From assembly GCA_030068075.1 (NCBI GenBank), contig CM057826.1, forward strand, positions 36,134,211-36,198,210: a stretch of DNA of 64,000 nucleotides. The letters run 5' to 3'. How positions within the stretch are numbered: position 1 is the first letter of the stretch; every line of letters begins with the position of its first letter. The translations under genes were made by a program, and so were the position numbers. Positions 12,950 to 22,035 of this stretch are shown piece by piece. The notes beneath the pieces are model-generated. The model saw only the letters and a program-made list of their open reading frames with translations, was not told the DNA's origin and made no database searches. Source of the stretch: Paguma larvata. Its lineage: Eukaryota; Chordata; Mammalia; Carnivora; Viverridae.

Positions 12950-13270
12950 TCACAGACTATGTTAGATTTAGCTTGCAGCAGATTGAGTGACAGCCATTTT
13001 CCTGCACACCTCCTCCAGCCTCACTCCAGATTAGAACGGGCACCTTCCCCTATGCTAATGAACATCTAATTAGAGACACCTCCCAGTCAATAAGCCACTT
13101 TCTTATCACCAGTTATATTACCTGACAAGCCCTTTCTCTCCAGTCCTGGCCCACCAAGAATCTTCATTCATTTTCTCTTCTTCTTCTCTGCAAAGTGAAC
13201 TGATCCCGAATAATCCCTGGAATAATGTAGTTTCTCTTGTGGAAAAGCAGCTTCCCTTTCTCCCTTTTAC
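12950..13270. promoter_or_regulatory. Candidate conserved non-coding element with homeodomain-type sites
   Basis: Within this segment, less AT-rich than its surroundings, lie a MEIS-like 'tgacag' (12988-12993), 'tatgctaatgaac' (about 13051-13063) and a palindromic homeodomain-type 'ctaattag' (13066-13073), followed by a pyrimidine-rich stretch near 13130-13190. No open frame or splice structure is evident. The role as an enhancer is inference. Confidence 0.3.
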
Positions 13271-13549
13271 ATCAAGCTAATGGAGCCTGTAGGTATCCTA
13301 TTGATCTTTTCTCTATATGGTTTCCACAAGGATTTGACAGACTTCCTTACAGGTTAAACATCCAGGCTTTCTGAAGTGGCTATAAAGCTTTGTTTTTGAT
13401 TTTTCTAACTTTTTTTTTTGAAACCCTTGCTCATCTGTAATCTTTAAAAGCTCAGTTGATGCCATGCAGAGCAAAGCCTTATTTCTTTGCAGAACTAATC
13501 TAGACACTGTCTAGTGTTGAGTACAGTTGTCTGATTCAAATCTTCTGTT

Positions 13550-13990
13550 ACAAAGCAGATGACATCTAGCTAGATGTCATGAGAAGAGCCTAACAATGAC
13601 AATTCACTTATCCCTTAGAAAGAATCAATTCTCCCACAATGCATCTGTCAGAGAACTCTCACTCAGTAAAAGCAATTTTTCTAGCTGTCTGACACTGTAA
13701 TTGCTCTTAAATTTTCAATGAACGTTTTACAAGGACTCCCCTGAACCATGATGAAAAACTTAACTTTTTTCTAAAAATGAGAGGCTGACAGGATGAAAGA
13801 GGTCTTTCTCTTTAAAGCCTTGCTTGCTCGAGTAGGAATTCTTTCATATCATCAACAAGCTGTTGAATAGAGGATAGATTACTTTCCATTTATTTCATCA
13901 ATCAGATTAAAGGCTCTCCTTCACAATGCCCTTAAACAAGAGCTGTTTATGATGTCCTCCCAGGTTTGACTTTAATGTAGTATTAAATCA
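13550..13990. promoter_or_regulatory. Candidate conserved non-coding element around a 22-bp palindrome
   Basis: The segment begins with the perfect palindrome at 13559-13580 and continues with SOX-like 'acaatg' words (13593, 13639), 'ctgtaattgctc', and 'ctttaaagcc'. I see no repeat or frame. A regulatory role is inference. Confidence 0.28.
13559..13580. repeat. Perfect 22-bp palindrome
   Basis: The half-site 'atgacatctag' is followed directly by its exact reverse complement, with no spacer. The symmetry breaks at the next base on each side (g and g). It could be a binding site for a dimeric protein or simply a chance or hairpin-driven event. Confidence 0.97.
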
Positions 13991-15111
13991 CTACGGACAG
14001 TGGAGTCGGTAAAGAATATAAATATGATGAATATCTGACAACATTTAGGTATTGCATATATTTTTGTCATTATCTTCATTCTTGTCATAAAAGAGAGGTA
14101 AACAGAAGATGAAGAAACACTTATAGATTTGCTATTTTTTAGTCTGGAAAAAAAAATGTCCAACACAATTTCCTTTTATAGATCAGTAAGCCAAAATGCC
14201 AAGCATAGCAGTGATTTTTTTCTCTCTTGCCAGTAATCTAAAGGAAAAAATAATTAAAAAAAGGAAATAGAAATTTCTCCATTACTCTTCTCTTCTAAAT
14301 ATGTATTTACAAGCTTTAAAGACAGAACTCTGAGTCCATGCATTCTTTGTGCCTTCAGACTTGAAGAGTGTAGGTGGTAAGGATAATCCTCTATTTCAAG
14401 ACTTTTCAAAGTAAAACAGGTCTAAAGGACTGTTTATGATTTTCTCAGCAATATGACAGTCTTTTTGGAGAGATGTGTGTTTCAAATAGGTTAAAATCAT
14501 CACTTTTACCATGTATGTGTGCCTGAATGTGTATATTTGGTGAGTAAATGACAAAAAATATATATATCAAAATTCCTTAATTCGGATATATGATGTGCCT
14601 TCCATTTTAGGTACACAGTGATATTGAAGCTGATAAAAATACATTTTAAATTTCAATCTCTAATATGAATTACCCAAGATGAGAAGGAAATTATATCGTT
14701 ATTGCAGAAGTTTAAAAATGTCAAATTACGGAGAGGAGCTTTACTGAATGACTGCTCTGGTATTTCCCCATCCTTGGCTGGAAAATTCTCCAATAACTGG
14801 AATTTCACTACATCCTCTGGCAGTTTATATATTTTCTCACACTTCTATGTGTCAGAAAATATTCTTCTGATACTGAGTCTCAATCTGTAGTCTATGATAT
14901 ATCACCCATTGTTCTGTAGGCCATTGTTTTTATATAAACCCAATTTTTCAATATATGATACTTGAAACAATAAGTATTCAAGTATTAAAATGAGTACTTT
15001 TTTGAAGACAATTCTCTTGTCCTCCCCATTTTCCGTTTTGAAGCTAATCACTGTCAGTTCCTACAACAGTTTTTTTATGTAGTCATTGCAACAGTTTAAT
15101 AGGACCAAATC

Positions 15112-15300
15112 ACCCAGGCATTTTTTCTCCATAATCTCATTGAATCCTCAATCAGTATATCTATGATAGACATGTCTTTTATTCAGAGAAAGAAAACGAG
15201 GCTTGAAAAGATTAAATAAATTGACCAAGTCACGTAGTTAGTAACTAGAGAGTCAAAATTTAAGCCTGCATTTGTCAGGCTTCAAAGGCCACCATCTTTA
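15112..15300 (-). repeat. MIR fragment
   Basis: Antisense MIR words in order: 'ataatctcattgaatcctca', 'aacgaggcttgaaaagatta', 'gaccaagtcacgtagttagta', 'aagcctgcatttgtc'. Diverged but continuous. Confidence 0.72.
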
Positions 15301-15416
15301 CGTGTTTTCACGCTGTCACTAAGCCTTCTTATGGCACTACCCTTTTTTATTTGCCTTCTGATTTTACATTTCTCAAAACATGGCAACCATAAAAGTGGTC
15401 ATAATGGAAAAGTCAG

Positions 15417-15640
15417 GGGGCGCCTGGGTGGCTCAGTCAGTTAAGCATCTGACTTCAGCTCAGGTCATGATCTCGGGGTTCATGGGTTTGAGCCCCGCAT
15501 CGGGCTCTGTGTTGGCAGCTCAGAGCCTGGAGTCTGCTTCAGATTCTGTGTCTCCCTCTCTGTCTGCCCCTCCCCCACTCACACTCTGTCTGTCTTTCAA
15601 AAATTAATAAAAATGTTTGAAAAGAAAAGAAAAGAAAATA
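15417..15640 (+). mobile_element. CAN-SINE (SINEC_Fc type) with (AAAAG)n tail
   Basis: Nearly intact SINE: head 'ggggcgcctgggtggctcag', B-box-like 'gggtttgagcccc', CT-rich region and A-rich tail that ends in three to four AAAAG units (about 15618-15638). The target duplication is not clear. The 75-codon frame over it is read-through of the SINE. Confidence 0.96.
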
Positions 15641-16175
15641 GGGTGGTGGTGCTGTGCTTCAGACCAGAATTATAAGGAAATGATCAGAATGGTGGTCGTG
15701 GGTATAAAGATGATTGGATAGATGCCCTTTCTCTGTATTTTCCTTCTCTTTCTCCCTCCTTCTTTCCTTCTCTCTTTCCTCTCTGATTCACACACACGCA
15801 TATGCATTTTTGTGAGTTTCCTCTCCCTGTCTTAAGCTTGCCATATGTTATAGCATCCAAGTCATTGATAAAATGTTTGCAATAGGTAGGGTTAAAAACT
15901 GCACACTTCAACCTTCCACTGAAAGACTTCCGTACTGGCTAGTAGAAATCCATTAATTGGCAATATTTCTGCAGTTACCAATTCCCCTGAATAAATCTAG
16001 CTGTCAAGTTTACCACTCTCAATGCATCAACAAAAATCTCACTAAAGTTTCTACCAAATGCCTGTATTTCATAAACTTTGTGTTTGGCATTATTCAATTA
16101 GGACTGTACCAGAAATTGTGGCCGACTTGGTGTGATTTGTTTTAGAGATCAGAAAAAGAAAATAACCCTTTTTTT
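15641..16175. other. Unassigned DNA with a pyrimidine-rich tract
   Basis: A pyrimidine-rich tract lies at about 15726-15785 (ctttctccctccttctttcc and similar). Otherwise no repeat or gene is recognised. Confidence 0.55.
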
Positions 16176-16190
16176 TCTCATTTTTAAAAT

Positions 16191-16365
16191 CCCTTTTAAA
16201 GTTTATTTATTTTGGGAGTGGGCAGAGAAAGAGGGAAAATCTCAACCAGGCTCCACGCTGTCAGTGCTGAGCCGATGTGGGGCTCGAACTAAGGAACCCA
16301 AAGATCATGATCTGAGCTGAAATCAAGAGTTCAACACTTAACCAACTGATTCACCCAGGCACCCC
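16191..16365 (-). mobile_element. CAN-SINE, internally shortened
   Basis: A reversed SINE from tail (gtttatttattttgggag) to head (ttcacccaggcacccc). It is shorter than usual because part of the CT-rich region is missing. A 15-bp duplication with one mismatch bounds it: tctcatttttaaaat (16176-16190) and tctaatttttaaaat (16366-16380). Confidence 0.95.
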
Positions 16366-16380
16366 TCTAATTTTTAAAAT

Positions 16381-16919
16381 TTATTCAAGTTATAACTTAC
16401 GTACACATGAGACATTGGTTTCTACCTGCCCTTTGTTAACCATGTGACTTGTACTGTCTGCATTTGCTTCTGTAAAAAATCTGAGTTCCTCTCAGCGATT
16501 CTTAGGTCTTGATCTTTTCATGGGGGGCTGGAGATGGGACAGTAATTTTCAGCTTTGGACTAAGAATTTTCTTCTTGAAAATCTTAATTTCTGTCAGTAT
16601 CTTTCTGTTTAGTATCTCATTTCATCGATTTATATGTTCATTTATTTGTTCTATTTACCCTGGGTTTTGGCCAGGTTGGGTAGACCACTTAGGGAAAAGA
16701 ATGTCATTTGATTATATTTTCCTTCCTTGAATCTGTTCTATTTTCATTTGGTTCCAATTTCACTAAGAACACTGAGAATTTCAGGGAGGAGATTCCTGTT
16801 TCCTCTACCAATATATACCAGGTTGTATACGTATACTTGCCTAAGTTTCATTCTGCCACCTTCTGCTCTGGCCGCGATTTCTCTTCACCCTTGAGGTATT
16901 TGTTTTGTTGACTACTCTC
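16381..16919. other. Unassigned non-coding DNA
   Basis: No repeat or gene I can support. Its right end may already belong to the L2 that follows, since the boundary is blurred. Confidence 0.45.
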
Positions 16920-17301
16920 TTTCTTATGTCTGTAAACTCCCACTCTACTTTTCATCAGTCTTAGCCAATAAACGGGATTAAGTCTCTACCATTACAAATA
17001 TATAAAACCTATGCAACAAAAAGTCCACTTCATCTAATTATTCTCATTTACCTCCTTTGCCCGTTACAGTCAAGATTCTTGAAATAGCAGACCACTTCAA
17101 CATCAATACTTTCCTTCCCTGCCTTTCAATCCTTAATCTACTGGAGTCCAGCTTTAGATCTAGTCCACTAAAATTTCTTTTTCCATATCCTTATTTTCTT
17201 TTATCTTAGTAATTTTTTTTTCTTTGGCATTTGATACTGTAACTAAATATGTTGGATTCTGAGCTACTAAATGTTCTGGTTACTTAGAAAGTTCATCTTT
17301 T

Positions 17302-17471
17302 TCAAGGGCACCAGGGTGGCTCAGTCGGTTGGGCATCTGACTTCCACTCAGGTCATGATCTCGCAGTTCACAAGTTTGGGCCCCACATTGGGCTCTGTTG
17401 CTCACAGCTCAGAGTTTGGAGTCTGCTTCGGATTCTGTGTCTCCCTCTGCCTCTGCCCCTCCCCTGTTCAT

Positions 17472-17507
<36 letters not shown>

Positions 17508-17538
17508 AAATAAATATACATTAAAAAATTAAAAAAAA
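17302..17538 (+). mobile_element. CAN-SINE (SINEC_Fc type) with internal (CT)16
   Basis: The head 'agggcaccagggtggctcagtc' is followed by the full body and an A-rich tail. A perfect 16-bp duplication, 'agaaagttcatctttt', sits at 17286-17301 and 17539-17554. The CT-rich region has grown into an uninterrupted (TC)n at 17474-17505. The insertion lies inside the older L2. Confidence 0.97.
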
Positions 17539-18106
17539 AGAAAGTTCATCTTTTACTTTTTGCACTTGAAAAATGAGCTTTCCTTTAGGTTCCATTTTTA
17601 GCTCTCTACTTTTTTCTCACTATATCTTCTTTTAAGATGATTTCGTTCAAATTCAAGATTTATCCATTGACTATGAACTCTTCATCTCCATCTCAGGCTT
17701 GTCTTTGAACTCTAAATCCAAATATCTAACTGTAGATGCTGTACAACTTCACTGGTTTTCTACTGCTTAGATGAACAAAGCTGATACTTCTTTTTCTATT
17801 TGTCTTCTTGTTTCCTACCTGCTTTAGATTTCAATGCAGAAGAGAAGTATGAATGATACCTAATGACCACAACATGAAATTCTCTTTAAATTAAATAAGG
17901 GCTTACACTCATGGTCCATAGAATCAGTAGAAATAATCAAATGGAATTCATCTGGTTTCTCCAATAATACTTTACCTACCAACCTACCTGAATTTGCTCC
18001 ATTTTCTTTCTAACCTATTACAATAATTGGGTGTAAGGACTTGTGTAAACTCCAAAGCCATCACCTTCATCACGTTTCCAGATACCATCTGCTCTAGGCT
18101 TCCTAA

Positions 18107-18487
18107 TTGCTTGGTGCTTGCACATATATGTATGTTATTGTTTTGCATTATCAATTTCTTTCTATCCACACTGGATCATATCCATCGGCATACCCCACTT
18201 CTTCAGTACTTCCAACCTTAGAAAGTGTTGCCTTAGCTGTACGTCCTTTCTCAATTATGTCTTCAATTTTTTGTTCTTTTAGAAGGCTAATCCTGAGAAT
18301 ATTTTTCTACAGTACTTATCTCTATCTTCTCATTTTGAAATTTTTTCTCAACTCGCTCTATCTGCACCATACTCTGAAACCACTCTTGTCAAAATTATCC
18401 ACTACCACCGATCTAGAATTCATTGCCCCCATCTTCAGTTTTGCCTTTAATCTTTTGATAGCCTTTGACAAACATTTCCTACTTTGA
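18107..18487 (+). pseudogene. L2 reverse-transcriptase remnant (motif A region)
   Basis: This open stretch of 126 codons is part of the L2 ORF2 fossil. Its last third follows the L2 protein in outline: residues about 92-126 include 'LLSKLSTTTDLEF' and, at residues 119-121 (bases 18461-18469), the 'AFD' that in L2 belongs to reverse-transcriptase motif A. Upstream residues are not clearly alignable. The frame has no start context, is bounded by stops, and the element is dead. It is listed because it would otherwise be taken for a small gene. Confidence 0.6.
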
Positions 18488-18544
18488 TCACAACAGTTTA
18501 AATTATGAACCATTTCTTCAACTACCCTTGTTGCATGCTCTACT

Positions 18545-18775
18545 TTAAAAAATTTTTTTTCATTAAAATTCATTCTCTATAATATGATTTTTAAATTTAT
18601 TGTATATATTGTTTATTGTCTCTCTTTCCCAGTAGAAAATAGTCTCCAAAATAATAGAGATTTTTATCCATTTTCATAGCCACTGATGTAACTCAAGCAC
18701 CTAAAACAATAACTGTCATATAGTGAATACTTGATAAATATTTGAACACATGAAAGAACTCCTCTGTGAACACCT
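18545..18775 (+). repeat. Second L2-like 3' tail nested in the L2
   Basis: Between two ORF2 parts lies sequence ending in 'caagcacctaaaacaataactgtcatatag' and 'gaatacttgataaatatttg', the typical L2 3' terminus. An element's own terminus cannot sit in the middle of its ORF, so a second 3'-truncated L2 copy, or an older flanking fragment joined by rearrangement, is the simplest reading. No target duplication is visible at this age. Confidence 0.5.
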
Positions 18776-18956
18776 GTTTTTCTTGGATTTTAGTATATTC
18801 TATCGGTTTTGCTTCTACCTTACTGGCCATGCATTCTTAGTCACATTTAAATTCTATAGTGCTCAAGGACTGAAATCTTAGCTATTTGTCTTCTTTAACC
18901 ACAATTTCTCTTTAAATGATCTTATCTAGATTCATGGATTTGAGCATCTTTATTCC

Positions 18957-19160
18957 ATGGACCCCCTGATTTATAGATTCAGTTCTGAACATTTTCCTGA
19001 ACTTTACTCTCATACACCAGACTACCAACTTGATATCTCCACTTGGGTATCTACAAGGGACCTTAATTGTAACATATCCAAAATAGAACTCTTTATTTCC
19101 ATCCCAAACTTACACTTCTTCCGTGGTTTTCTTTATCTCATATTTACCATTCCCCAATAG
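18957..19160 (+). pseudogene. L2 ORF2 remnant downstream of the RT core
   Basis: An open stretch of 67 codons that follows the L2 ORF2 protein closely in outline, notably 'LDISTW' at residues 25-30 and 'NISKIELFISIPN' a few residues on. It is the second readable part of the L2 fossil at 16920-19860. It cannot encode a functional product. Confidence 0.65.
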
Positions 19161-20119
19161 CTCAAGCCCCAAAATTAAACTCTTGGGAATAATTCTAGAT
19201 TCCTCTTTTTCCTGATCCCCCATTACAAATTTATGCCTATTTACCTTGTGGAGTCAACATCAAATTTCTTATTTTTACTTTTCCCCCCTATAACATTCTT
19301 TCCTCCCATAGTGATGTTTTAAAAGCATAAATCGTGGCATGGCATGGCATTTAAAACACTTCAATGTTTCCGTATTACATAAAAAAATTTGCAAGCTCCT
19401 TTCCCTGGTCTGACCTGATTGGCCTTTGCATCCTCACCTTATATCACAATCCCTTGAACTTATTGCTCTCGGACTATACTTGTTATCTTTCTGTTCCTCA
19501 AACATGTGAAACTTCTTTCTACTTTAAGCTTTTACATTAGTTATTTTGTCTTTCTAAATTACTCTACCCTCATAATTACAGGCCTCTGTACCGTCAGACC
19601 TCAAGTGTTACCCCGTCAGAGAGACTTTTCAGAATGTTATTTATTAGAGTACTAACTGGCTACTTTCCATGATTTCAACTTATTTTATTTTATTCTATAA
19701 GACATATTATTAAAATTTTAGCTCAGTGTTTGTTTTCCCTCACTAGAATGTAAGTTTCATAAAATTATAAATCTTGTCATTCTTGTTCACCACTGTATCT
19801 CTGAAGTCAAAATTAGTGATGCACAGCAAGTACTTAATAAATGAAAGCCTTTTGTTGACAACTCCGGTATGTTAAGAGCACTTTTATTTTTTCCTTTCAG
19901 TGAGGTCCAAGTGGCATTGCCATAGTTTGGACTGCATTTCACATGTGTTAGATCTCCTGATACAATCTTATAGGTCATAAAGTTTCTGTGTTTTTTCTTT
20001 TTAGTCTTGTATTGTCTTTGTGCTTTCATTTGTATAATCTTTAGATTGGTATGAATAGATCATGGATTCTTTGTGTGTGTGTATGTGTATACAATCTGCT
20101 ATAAAGAATATATAATAAT

Positions 20120-20490
20120 TTTTATGTTGAGATATTGTTTTCTTTTTGCCCTAGGATTTCCATTTGGTTCTTTTTTACAGCTTCCATATCTGCCCAGATT
20201 TACCCATTATATCCATTTTCTCCTATATATTCTTTTTAATATTTTTATCTTAGTAATTATGAAATCTTGTCTTCTCACCTCAACATATTAGTTATATATT
20301 GTCTGCTAATTTCAACGTCTTTGCTATCTTTGACTCTGTTTTTATGTCCACCCCTCATCCTACTCCACTCTGGTGTATGGGTTGAATTTTTGTATTTCTT
20401 TATTATGTTTGATAGGCTTTTTAAAAGAATATTAAGCCTGGTGGACAATATGTTGCAGAAACTGAACTCTATTACCTTCCTTTGAAAAAT
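20120..20490. repeat. Old L1-lineage (L1M-type) segment
   Basis: Words match an old mammalian L1-associated consensus I recall: 'aggatttccatttggttctt', 'gtctgctaatttcaacgtct', and 'acaatatgttgcagaaact' followed by 'ctattaccttcctttgaa'. I cannot name the subfamily or state the strand with certainty. Confidence 0.5.
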
Positions 20491-20494
20491 AAAA

Positions 20495-20715
20495 GGGGCA
20501 CCTGGGTGGCTTAATCAGTTAGGCATTCGACTTCAGCTCAGATCACAATATCATCGTTCATGAATTCAGTTCCCATGTTGGGCTCTGTGCTGACAGCTTA
20601 GAGCTTGGAGCCTGCTTCAGATTCTGTGTCTCCCTTTCTCTCTGCCTCTCCTTTGCTCACACTCTGTCTCTCTTTCTCTCTCAAAATTAAATAAACATTT
20701 AAAACAATAAAAATA
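20495..20715 (+). mobile_element. CAN-SINE (SINEC_Fc type)
   Basis: Head 'ggggcacctgggtggctta', body 'gggctctgtgctgacagct', CT-rich region and tail 'aaattaaataaacatttaaaa'. Several mutations, including a damaged B-box region (tgaattcagttccc). The A-rich flanks hide the target duplication. It lies immediately upstream of the L1 fragment at 20728. Confidence 0.95.
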
Positions 20716-20727
20716 ATAAAAATAGTG

Positions 20728-22035
20728 AAAAAGCCACACTTATATGGCCAAATAATCTGACAAAAGAGGCAAGTATTTACAATGGGTAAAAGATGGTGTC
20801 TTCAACAATGGTGTTGGGAAAAATGGACAGTCACATACAAAAGAATGAAACTGGACAACTTTACATACACAACAAAAAGTTAAAAGAGATTAAAGACCTA
20901 AATATGAGGCCTGATACCATAAAACTCCTAGAAGATAACATATGCAGTGATCTCCTGGATTGTTGTCTTTGTAATGTTTTTCTAGATATGTCTTCTAAAG
21001 CAAGAGAAACAAAAGCAAAAGTAAACTATTGGGACTATACCAAAATAAAAAGATTTTGCACAATGAAGGAAATCAACAAAATGAAGAAGTCAACCTACCA
21101 AATTAAAGAAGATTTTTTGTAAAAGATGCATCCAATAAAGGATTAATATCCAGAATATATATAGAATTTATACAATTCAACACCAAAAAACCACAAATAA
21201 TCCAATTAAAACATGGTGAGAGGGCCCAAATAGGCTTTTTTTCCCCCAAAGAATACATACAAATGGCCAAAGACGCGTTAAAATGTTCATCACTAATCAT
21301 CAGGGAAATACAAATCAAAATTACAATGATATATCACCTTATTTATACCTGTCAGAGTTACTAGAGTCAAAAAGACAAGAAATAATAAGCATTGTGAGGA
21401 ATGGAGAAAAAGGAACTCTAGTACACTGTTGGTGAGAATGCAAATTGGTACAGCCACATGGAAAACAGTATGAAGGTTGCCTCAAAAGATTAAAAATAGA
21501 AATTCTGTATGATTTACTAATTCTGCTTCTGGGTATCTACCCAATGGAAATGAAAACACAAATTTGAAAAGATATATGTATATCTAATCAACATATATCC
21601 CTATGTTGATTACATCATTATTTATAATAACCAAGACATGGAAGCAACCCAGGTGTCCACTGATGGTTGAATGAATAAAGGAGTTGTGGTGTGGATACAC
21701 GATAGAATATTACTCAGCCAAAAAAGAATGAGATTTTTGCCATTTGCAGCAACATGGATGGAACTAGAGGGTATTATGCTAAGTGGGATAAACCAGACAA
21801 AGAAAGACAAATACCATATAATTTCATTTATATGTAGAATCTAAAACAAAACAAAATGAACAATAGAACATGCAAAACAGCAGAAACAGACCCATAAATA
21901 CAGAGAACAAACCGGTGGTTGCCGGGGGTGGGGGGGCAAGATGGGCAAAACGGGTCAAGGGGAGTAGGAGGTATAGGCTTTTAGCTATGGAATGAATAAG
22001 TCATGGAGATAAAAGGGTGCTGCCTAGAGAATTTA
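20728..22035 (+). mobile_element. 5'-truncated carnivoran L1: end of ORF2 and part of the 3' UTR
   Basis: The DNA follows the well-known end of L1 ORF2: 'ggacaactttacatacac', 'ataaaactcctagaagata', 'actattgggactataccaaa', 'ataaaggattaatatccag', 'caagacatggaagcaaccc' with 'caggtgtccactgatgg', 'gatagaatattactcagcc', 'gcaacatggatggaact', and the 3' UTR start 'accggtggttgccggggg'. The 5' part of L1 is absent, as in most genomic copies, and the 3' end stops near 22035 before any clear poly(A). Frame is lost repeatedly, so it is inactive. Confidence 0.93.
20793..21122 (+). pseudogene. L1 ORF2 C-terminal remnant
   Basis: The longest open part of the L1 above, 109 codons. It carries ORF2-like words such as 'TIKLLEDNI' and 'YTKIKRFC'. 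In the intact protein this is the region after the reverse transcriptase, toward the cysteine-rich end. It is interrupted by a stop at its end and lacks the endonuclease and polymerase domains, so no activity is expected. Confidence 0.85.

Larger units (their letters stand above)
8638..15111. other. Repeat-poor interval of about 6.5 kb
   Basis: I recognise no SINE, LINE, LTR or DNA transposon anywhere in this interval, the longest such stretch in the window. There is also no credible coding frame; the longest open stretches are near 65 codons. It contains the segments listed separately at 11830, 12950 and 13550 and the palindrome at 13559. Such an interval can mark regulatory DNA, but diverged repeats invisible to the eye could also fill it. 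Confidence 0.5.
16920..19860 (+). repeat. Long L2 LINE fossil, interrupted
   Basis: Segments follow the L2 ORF2 and 3' end in order: 'ccgttacagtcaagattcttg' near 17065, the reverse-transcriptase part at about 18360-18500, 'cttgatatctccacttgggt' at about 19029, 'gtgatgttttaaaagcataa' at about 19311, 'ggtctgacctgattggcc' at about 19408, and the terminal 'cactagaatgtaagtttcat' and 'cacagcaagtacttaataaatg' at about 19740-19845. It is broken by a SINE at 17302 and by a second L2-like tail near 18545. CR1-clade elements are extinct in placentals, so this is a relic. Confidence 0.8.

Noticed and set aside
15417..15500. tRNA-like Pol III promoter boxes that could suggest tRNA genes
   Set aside because: All such A- and B-box words lie in the heads of CAN-SINEs, which derive from a tRNA. 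No cloverleaf with a full acceptor stem is present.
18358..18573. Minus-strand open frame of 71 codons opposite the L2
   Set aside because: It is antisense to the L2 reverse-transcriptase remnant and has no features of its own.
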